A stretch of 5,888 nt of DNA, taken from assembly GCA_025936205.1 (NCBI GenBank), contig JAICTU010000538.1, positions 1 to 5,888 on the forward strand, in the 5' to 3' direction. Below, one piece after another: positions 1-4,483 of this stretch; positions within the stretch are counted from its first letter, which is position 1; each line of letters opens with the position of its first letter. Under the pieces are notes generated by a model. It did no database searches, was not told where the DNA came from, and saw nothing but the letters and a program-made list of their open reading frames with translations. A program made the position numbers and the translations under genes. The stretch is from Polyangiaceae bacterium (GTDB lineage: Bacteria > Myxococcota > Polyangia > Polyangiales > Polyangiaceae).

Positions 1-1579
1 GGATCAGCTGCGCCTCGCTCAGCAGCTGTCCATTGCGGATGCGCAGCAAGCGCAGCGCATCCTCGCGCGTGCCGCCGTGTTGATCGAGCGAGACTTGGCC
101 GTCGATGGCGAAGGTCAGGAACGACGTGGTGCCGGTCTCCATGCGCTCGACGAAGCCTTCGCCGACAAAGGTGCCGTGGGAGTAGACGGTGATCGGCCCC
201 TTCTCCAGCGTGAAGCCGGTCGCGTTCTCGAACTTCACCGCGCGATACGGGTGGGAGTCTCCGGGACCCGACGCGAGCTCCGGACGGAAGTACACGACCT
301 CCTCGCCGGCGATGCGCTGGTTGACGATGTTGACCAGCGTGGAAGAGCGGTCCGGGATCGTCACGCGGTCGCGCACGTCGTAGCGAGACAGCGCGCCGAC
401 CGAGCTCGCCTCGGCTTGCCCACCTTGCTGCTGCAGCTGCTGGCCGAGATCGGGCTCGGGCTCTTCGGGAGCGGACTCGCGCTCCTCTTCGTCTTTTTCC
501 GCACTGGCGTCATCTTCGGCCTCGTAGGAGCGCCCTCCCGCGCGGCCCTTCTTCGCGAACTCATACGCAATCCCGGACGGCGCGGACGCCTTGGGCGGCG
601 CTGGTGGCGGCGGCGCTGCGGGTACTGACGCGCTCGCATAACCCGCGGCTTCGCCGGGCGGTGGCGCGGCCGCGCGCGGCAACCCCGCGGGCGTCAGATC
701 GGCGCGCTCCGTGTATTGCGGCGCATGCAGGTTGTACTTGAACGAGATCGGCGTGCCGGAGACCAGGCTCAGGCTGACGTTCTGCCAGTGCTCGCCCGAC
801 ACGTTGTCGACCACTGCCCAGCCCTGCAACAGCGGCTGCTTGCCTGACTCGAGTACCAGCCGATACGCGGGCTTCCAGCGCGGCATCTCCACGATGTAGC
901 TGGCCCGTACGCGGTGCGGTGTGTCGCCCGCGAGGCGGATCGCGAGCCCGATCGGCTTCCAGCCGCCTTCCCCCAGAGAGACGTCGAGGCTGCGCTCCAG
1001 CCCCACGCTGAGCGTCGCGTCCTCCAGCAGCACGCGCCGGATCTTCTCGACCGGATACACCACGACCTCGCCCTCGCTGGTCTTCAGCGAGACGCGCCAG
1101 TCCGCCTTCACTTCCTTGCCGGATTCGTTTTGCAGGTTCTCGACGCCGATCACGCGCCCCACGGCGCGCTCCGAGTAGTCACCGACGATCTCCACGCGTG
1201 CGCCGCGGAACAGGCGCAGCACGTCCAGGAGGCCGCCGGCCTCGCGCACTTGCTCGGGCAGCTCACTGAGCTGGCGATCTGCGTTCTCCTCCAGCGGCAA
1301 GGACGCGCTCACTGCGCGCCCGCTGCCGGCGTCGATCACCGTCAGGGACTTGAGCAGGTCATTGATCTGCGAGGGGCGCACCTGCAGGCTGAGCACCTCG
1401 CCCTCGATCTGACCCGTGCGCTCGAAGTAGCCGACCCCGTTCTGGTAGAGCACCACGCGCGTGACGGGCAGCTCCGAGGCGGGTCCGAGCGGGGACGGGA
1501 CCTGAGGTACGCCGCACGCGCACATCAGCGCTCCCAGCGCGGCCGCGCCGCGCAGCACCTTCCGCAGACCTTGCCTCAT
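1..1579 (-). CDS. DUF4139 domain-containing exported protein (C-terminus beyond the left edge)
   Basis: The reading frame is open from an ATG at 1579-1577 to the window edge, giving 526 visible codons without a stop. Family-like blocks appear in order. RVVLYQNGVGYFER lies at residues 41-54, YIVEMPRWKPAYRL at 228-241 (the conserved W-x-P-x-Y core), and VVDNVSGEHWQNVSLSLVSG at 256-275, matching the DUF4139 pattern of Asn, Gly-Glu-x-Trp, then Leu/Ser-Gly. Residues about 300-393 are a disordered-looking linker, first Pro/Ala-rich, then Glu/Asp-rich, then Gln-rich. The conserved fold resumes near RYDVRDRVTIPDRSS (399-413). The N-terminus has a basic start, a hydrophobic stretch and Cys at 20 and 22, so it is probably a lipoprotein, although the lipobox is not canonical. 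This signal supports the chosen start; no clear Shine-Dalgarno site precedes it. The family is related to MuiA-type proteins, and its biochemical function is unknown. It lies 47 nt downstream of the DUF481 gene on the same strand, so an operon is likely. Confidence 0.86.
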   Translation of the reverse strand, partial: MRQGLRKVLRGAAALGALMCACGVPQVPSPLGPASELPVTRVVLYQNGVGYFERTGQIEGEVLSLQVRPSQINDLLKSLTVIDAGSGRAVSASLPLEENADRQLSELPEQVREAGGLLDVLRLFRGARVEIVGDYSERAVGRVIGVENLQNESGKEVKADWRVSLKTSEGEVVVYPVEKIRRVLLEDATLSVGLERSLDVSLGEGGWKPIGLAIRLAGDTPHRVRASYIVEMPRWKPAYRLVLESGKQPLLQGWAVVDNVSGEHWQNVSLSLVSGTPISFKYNLHAPQYTERADLTPAGLPRAAAPPPGEAAGYASASVPAAPPPPAPPKASAPSGIAYEFAKKGRAGGRSYEAEDDASAEKDEEERESAPEEPEPDLGQQLQQQGGQAEASSVGALSRYDVRDRVTIPDRSSTLVNIVNQRIAGEEVVYFRPELASGPGDSHPYRAVKFENATGFTLEKGPITVYSHGTFVGEGFVERMETGTTSFLTFAIDGQVSLDQHGGTREDALRLLRIRNGQLLSEAQLI

Positions 1580-1626
1580 GTGGCCGGTCTACGGCGTGGG
1601 CGGGGCGGGGCTTCACGCCCGCGGAG

Positions 1627-2556
1627 TCATTGCTGCACCGTGTAAACCAGGTTCAGCGCCGTCACCAGGTCGGTCTTCTCGACGCCCGGCACCGGGTTGT
1701 TGTCGAACTTCAGCGAGAAGGTGGTGGCGATCGAGAACGAGCCGTTGATCTGCGAGGTGAGCCCGAGATCCAGGTTCACGCGGGCGTTCTTCGCCTCCGT
1801 CACGTTTTGCAGGTACTCGACGCCAGCGTTGAACTTGACCGCGGTACCGACCTGATTGACATAACCCGCGAACAGGCGAACATTGTGCCGCAGCTCCGTG
1901 CGATCGAGAGTGCCCGGATCCGCGTCCACGAGCGAAGCGTCCACCGCCTGTTGCCGGCGCACGTCGTACTGCAAGTCGTAGCCGAGCTCGCCCCAGAAGC
2001 GCTGCTCCTTCTCGTCGATGACGTAGTAAGCGAGACCGGGATCGAAATTCAGGCGCAGATCCAGCTCCTGAAAGCGGTCGCGCCGCGCTGATACGGAGCC
2101 GAAGCCCGCCAGGCCGCCCACGAAGAAGTAATCGTAGCGAACGCTGCCCTGATAATTCTCGACCGTGACCTCGGTGGGCAATTCCGTACTCGGCGCGGAG
2201 CGGCCGTAGTTGACCGCTGCGAGCGCACTGAACTGGCTCCGTCCACGGCGCAGGAAGTAGTCGGCACCGGCCGTGAGCGCGAGGTTGCGCGAGTTCCCCG
2301 CCGAGAGCAGACCGCCGGCGCTGAGCTTGAGCGTGGAGGCGTCTTTGCTATCCGCCGCCGGTGGCGCCGCGACGGCCTGAAAGCCCTCTTTGGCCGCCTG
2401 CGTCGAGCCCGCGGTAGCGGGTGCCTGCTTGTAGAGACCTGCCGGTGGAAGCACCGGTGGCGGCTGTGCCAGAGCCGAGCTTGCGCAGAACACCCCGGCG
2501 AAGACTCCGGACGATGCAACGAGCCAAACCGGAACGTTTTCCCCTCGGTGTATCAT
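1627..2556 (-). CDS. DUF481 family outer-membrane beta-barrel protein
   Basis: This encodes 309 residues, ATG at 2556-2554 and TGA at 1629-1627. Residues 1-30 form a signal peptide with a hydrophobic core around 8-27 and an ALA cleavage motif at 28-30, before a Pro-rich mature start (QPPP). That signal fixes the start; the nearest Shine-Dalgarno-like AGGGG lies about 14 nt upstream, which is rather far. Residues about 31-75 are a Pro/Ala-rich linker. From about residue 76 (TLKLSAGGLLSAGNSRNLAL) to the C-terminus the protein shows repeated amphipathic strands with alternating aromatic and polar residues, as in the DUF481 (YdiY-like) family, including GLAYYVIDEKEQRFWGELGY and a late strand ending LVTALNLVYTVQQ. 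The predicted location is the outer membrane; DUF481 proteins have no settled function. The same frame stays open far upstream to 3801, but that part lies antisense to the deacetylase gene and is not credible coding sequence. The gene is divergent from the deacetylase and probably heads an operon with the DUF4139 gene. Confidence 0.86.
   Translation of the reverse strand: MIHRGENVPVWLVASSGVFAGVFCASSALAQPPPVLPPAGLYKQAPATAGSTQAAKEGFQAVAAPPAADSKDASTLKLSAGGLLSAGNSRNLALTAGADYFLRRGRSQFSALAAVNYGRSAPSTELPTEVTVENYQGSVRYDYFFVGGLAGFGSVSARRDRFQELDLRLNFDPGLAYYVIDEKEQRFWGELGYDLQYDVRRQQAVDASLVDADPGTLDRTELRHNVRLFAGYVNQVGTAVKFNAGVEYLQNVTEAKNARVNLDLGLTSQINGSFSIATTFSLKFDNNPVPGVEKTDLVTALNLVYTVQQ
2531..2542. promoter_or_regulatory. 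Inverted repeat GGAA-N4-TTCC, possible operator (site 1)
   Basis: The sequence GGAACGTTTTCC has perfect GGAA/TTCC arms around four bases. It falls inside codons 5-9 of the DUF481 gene, just past its start. It resembles the sites at 2609 and 2676. A regulatory role is an inference from similarity and clustering only, and coding constraint could also explain it. Confidence 0.25.
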
Positions 2557-2608
2557 TCCGCGCGAGCTTGCCCCTGGTCGACACAGCTCGTCAAGGTGAC
2601 TCCGGAAA

Positions 2609-2620
2609 GGAAACGGTTTC
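2609..2620. promoter_or_regulatory. Inverted repeat GGAA-N4-TTTC, possible operator (site 2)
   Basis: The sequence GGAAACGGTTTC contains a perfect GAAAC-G-GTTTC inverted repeat in the divergent intergenic region. It differs from site 3 at only two positions out of 13 when the following G is counted. The binding protein is unknown. Confidence 0.32.
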
Positions 2621-2675
2621 GTACCCCAAACTCCACAATTCGCCAGGCTGCAGCCCGGGACAGGCGTGTTGGGCG

Positions 2676-2687
2676 GGAAACGCTTCC
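2676..2687. promoter_or_regulatory. Inverted repeat GGAA-N4-TTCC, possible operator (site 3)
   Basis: The sequence GGAAACGCTTCC has perfect four-base arms and lies 16 bp upstream of the deacetylase ATG. A protein bound here would overlap the ribosome-loading or early transcribed region of that gene, as expected for a repressor. This is an inference. Confidence 0.32.
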
Positions 2688-2703
2688 GTGGTAGCCTCGC
2701 GCC

Positions 2704-3852
2704 ATGCGTCGAACCCTGTCCTGCGTTTCCTTGCTCGCGCTCTGCTCCTTCGCCTGTAGCTCCGATGATTCGTCGCCCAGCTCCAGCACCGCACCACTGA
2801 GCGGCGGCGGCAGTGCCGGCACGGGCGCCATCGCAAGCGCGGGAGGCGCCGGTGGCGTCGGTGGCAGCGCTGGAGCGGACGCGATCGAAGAAGCGCCTTT
2901 GCCGACCTCGGGCATTCCCCTGCTCTCGGCGACCGAGAACGTGACCAAGCCTGCCGGTACGCCGGGCAACCTGAAGGTGCTCGACTGGGCCGGCTTCAAG
3001 GCGGCGGTGAGCTACACCTTCGACGACACGAACCGCTCCCAGATCAAACACTACGCCGAGCTGCAGGCGCTCGGCGTGCACTATTCGTTCTACCTCATCA
3101 CGAGCCGCGCGGAGAGCCTGGACCCGATCTGGAAGCAGGCCGTGACGGACGGCCATGAGGTCGCCAACCACACCCAGAGCCACATTCAGACGGGCGACGT
3201 CGCGACCCTGGGCGCGGACACCGATGCCGGCGATGCGTTCCTGAAGACCAACGTCGGCGTCACCGTGTACACCATGGCAGCACCGTACGGCACGGCCACG
3301 TACGCCGACGTCGCGCGCACACGCTACTTGATCAACCGGGGTGTCGGCGACGGACTGATCGCCCCGAATGGTGCCAACGATCCCTTCAACCTGAACTGCT
3401 GGATCCCCAACGCGAACACCCCGGCCACCGGCGCCGGCGGCTTCAACGCCAAGATCGACGCCGCCCACGCCATGGGCGCGTGGCAAACCATTCTCGTCCA
3501 CGGCTTCACCGACATGGATGCCAGCGAAGGCGCCTACAACCCGGTCGACTTCAACGAATTCGTGGCCGGCGTGAACTACAGCAAGAGCCTCGGCGACATG
3601 TGGATCGACAGCCTCGTCAACGTCGGCGCCTACTGGCTCGGCCAGAAGGCATTCAACGCCACCCCGCCCAGCACCTCCGGCGACACCACCACCTGGACCT
3701 GGACCCTGCCCGACCACTTCCCGCCGAACAAATACCTGCGCGTCACCGTCGACGGCGGCAAACTGGTACAGAACGACAAGGCCCTGGCCTGGGATCCGCA
3801 CGGCTACTACGAGGTCGCGCTCGACGCGAAGTCGTTGCAGCTGGTGCCCTGA
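2704..3852 (+). CDS. NodB-type (CE4) polysaccharide deacetylase, probable lipoprotein
   Basis: This encodes 382 residues, starting at ATG 2704 and ending with TGA at 3850-3852. Residues 1-18 form a short lipoprotein-type signal, with the probable acylated Cys at 18 (SFAC; Cys14 is a less likely alternative). A Ser-rich and then Gly/Ala/Ser-rich tether follows at about 19-60. The NodB domain spans about 98-270. TFDD (105-108) gives the catalytic-base Asp107 and metal ligand Asp108, HTQSH (156-160) gives metal ligands His156 and His160, AAPYG (192-196) is motif 3, and TILVHGF (262-268) is the LxH motif with catalytic His266. CE4 enzymes remove N- or O-acetyl groups from sugars such as chitin, peptidoglycan or acetylated exopolysaccharide; the substrate here cannot be told. 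Motif 3 has Ala192 where most members have the Arg of RxPY, so activity may be altered. Residues about 320-382 form a strand-rich C-terminal segment with several Trp. A surface or periplasmic site is expected. No strong Shine-Dalgarno site is visible; the signal peptide supports the start. Confidence 0.93.
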   Translation: MRRTLSCVSLLALCSFACSSDDSSPSSSTAPLSGGGSAGTGAIASAGGAGGVGGSAGADAIEEAPLPTSGIPLLSATENVTKPAGTPGNLKVLDWAGFKAAVSYTFDDTNRSQIKHYAELQALGVHYSFYLITSRAESLDPIWKQAVTDGHEVANHTQSHIQTGDVATLGADTDAGDAFLKTNVGVTVYTMAAPYGTATYADVARTRYLINRGVGDGLIAPNGANDPFNLNCWIPNANTPATGAGGFNAKIDAAHAMGAWQTILVHGFTDMDASEGAYNPVDFNEFVAGVNYSKSLGDMWIDSLVNVGAYWLGQKAFNATPPSTSGDTTTWTWTLPDHFPPNKYLRVTVDGGKLVQNDKALAWDPHGYYEVALDAKSLQLVP

Positions 3853-3855
3853 GTC

Positions 3856-3889
3856 GGCGCCGGGGAAATGCAGGGGATGGCTCGGCGCC
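3856..3889 (+). terminator. Candidate hairpin terminator after the deacetylase gene
   Basis: GGCGCCG at 3856-3862 pairs with CGGCGCC at 3883-3889. The stem extends inward by a G·U and a G-C pair to nine pairs around a loop of about 16 nt, starting three bases after the stop codon. No T-tract follows, so intrinsic termination is uncertain; it could instead protect the 3' end of the transcript. Confidence 0.3.
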
Positions 3890-3973
3890 CGCCTCTCGTC
3901 GCGGGGCAGTGCGTCCAGCGGTCACGCGGGGACCTTGACGGCTTCAGGGTCCGACGCCGTCCGTCTCCGCATT

Positions 3974-4000
3974 CGCACGGCGTGCGCTCGGGTGCTGCAC
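3974..4000. repeat. Pair of adjacent palindromes built from GCAC/GTGC half-sites
   Basis: CGCACGGCGTGCG (3974-3986) has six-base arms around one base. GTGCTGCAC (3992-4000) has four-base arms around one base. Together they place four GCAC/GTGC half-sites within 27 bp, about 170-195 bp upstream of the small lipoprotein ORF. It could be an operator or a chance feature of GC-rich sequence. Confidence 0.25.
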
Positions 4001-4062
4001 GTCGGCGTCGCGCTCCTCTCGACGGGCGGGCCCCGGCTGCTAGCTGACCCGCTCTAATGAAG

Positions 4063-4083
4063 CGCGCACGGGCGCGAGGTTTT
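4063..4083 (+). terminator. Weak hairpin followed by a short T-run
   Basis: CGCGC (4063-4067) and GCGCG (4072-4076) can form a five-base-pair stem with a four-base loop. After AGG, TTTT follows at 4080-4083. This resembles a minimal intrinsic terminator for rightward read-through from the deacetylase gene, but the stem is short and the T-run weak. Confidence 0.2.
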
Positions 4084-4155
4084 CGTCGTGACGCTGCCTG
4101 ATTTCGCAGGGCATCGGGTACCAAGGCTCTGCCGATGAGCGCAGTGATCCGCAGC

Positions 4156-4160
4156 GAGGT
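4156..4160 (+). promoter_or_regulatory. Ribosome binding site of the small lipoprotein ORF
   Basis: GAGGT lies seven bases upstream of ATG 4168, which is good Shine-Dalgarno spacing. It favours 4168 (or the adjacent ATG 4171) as the start over the in-frame ATG at 4135, and it is the clearest such site in the window. Confidence 0.5.
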
Positions 4161-4167
4161 CACCCTA

Positions 4168-4395
4168 ATGATGGCAGCATCGGACAATTCCAGAGTAGTG
4201 CTTCGTCAACCCCGCGAATGGCGGCTCGGTTGGGCCGTGGACTCGCTGTTGTTGGTTCTGTTCACAACAGTGGCAGCCTTTACCCTGGTCCTCTCTGGGT
4301 GCCGTGCACCAGGCGATGGCGGGCTGTTTGAAGCGCGCCCCTCGAGCACCACGCTGCAGGCCTCTCCTTCGCCTCCCTCCCTGCCGGCCCCCTGA
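4168..4395 (+). CDS. Putative small lipoprotein, family not recognised
   Basis: This encodes 75 residues from ATG 4168 to TGA 4393-4395. GAGGT at 4156-4160 sits seven bases before this ATG (ten before the next, 4171), which decides the start over the upstream in-frame ATG at 4135. Residues 1-24 form a long, Arg-containing N-region. Residues 26-44 are strongly hydrophobic and lead to LSGC (42-45), a canonical lipobox, so Cys45 would be the acylated N-terminus of a mature peptide of only 31 residues. The mature part begins RAPGDGG and ends in a Ser/Pro-rich tail. A membrane lipoprotein is the simplest reading; a single-pass inner-membrane peptide is the alternative. About two thirds of its third codon positions are G or C, clearly less biased than the deacetylase gene, so it may be recently acquired, fast-evolving or not a gene. 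It is convergent with the glutamate dehydrogenase gene and followed by a hairpin at 4420-4445. I know no matching family. Confidence 0.5.
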   Translation: MMAASDNSRVVLRQPREWRLGWAVDSLLLVLFTTVAAFTLVLSGCRAPGDGGLFEARPSSTTLQASPSPPSLPAP

Positions 4396-4419
4396 GCAAC
4401 GACGGCGGCCGGGGAGCGT

Positions 4420-4445
4420 GCGGATCGTCGCGAGCGACGGTTCGC
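4420..4445 (+). terminator. Strong hairpin between convergent genes, candidate terminator
   Basis: Bases 4420-4430 pair with 4435-4445 to form an 11-pair stem with the tetraloop CGAG, 24 bases after the stop codon of the small ORF. Two of the pairs are G·U when read as plus-strand RNA and would be C/A mismatches in the minus-strand RNA. The full stem therefore favours the rightward transcript, while a five-pair core works in both directions. There is no U-tract after it, so Rho-independent action is not assured. Confidence 0.42.
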
Positions 4446-4483
4446 GGGCGGACGGGAGCGTCGAAGAGAACTGAGTCGCCTTC

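Larger units (their letters stand above)
2557..2703. promoter_or_regulatory. Divergent intergenic promoter region
   Basis: These 147 bp separate the start codons of the DUF481 gene (leftward) and the deacetylase gene (rightward), so promoters for both should lie here or nearby. It is noticeably more AT-rich around 2605-2645 than the flanking genes. I cannot pick convincing -35/-10 pairs for either direction: a TTGACG is present on the minus strand at about 2589-2594 but has no matching -10. Two of three similar inverted repeats (2609-2620 and 2676-2687) lie inside it. Confidence 0.6.
3853..4167. other. Intergenic stretch of 315 bp without a convincing gene
   Basis: No reading frame here looks like protein. 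The open frames on either strand give Arg/Pro-rich, low-complexity translations typical of non-coding high-GC DNA. The stretch holds the hairpin at 3856-3889, two adjacent palindromes at 3974-4000 and a short GC hairpin at 4063-4076 followed by TTTT at 4080-4083. The promoter of the small lipoprotein ORF should also lie here, but I could not identify -35/-10 elements. Confidence 0.6.

Noticed and set aside
77..1645. Plus-strand open frames at 77-628 and 914-1645
   Set aside because: They are antisense to the DUF4139 gene, have His/Arg/Leu-rich low-complexity translations and match no family I recognise.
2557..3801. Minus-strand frame continuous with the DUF481 gene, making a 724-residue open frame antisense to the deacetylase
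   Set aside because: The upstream part is Val/Gly/Ala/Arg-rich with no recognisable domain and lies opposite a well-supported CE4 gene. Such long antisense frames are expected where third codon positions are nearly all G or C. A signal peptide at the internal ATG 2556 fixes the true start.
3480..3938. Plus-strand 152-residue open frame overlapping the deacetylase 3' end
   Set aside because: It is an Arg/His/Gln-rich shadow in another frame of the deacetylase gene.
3807..4187. Minus-strand 126-residue open frame over the intergenic stretch
   Set aside because: It is Arg-rich and low in complexity, shows no signal or domain and partly overlaps the deacetylase gene end, so it looks like chance.
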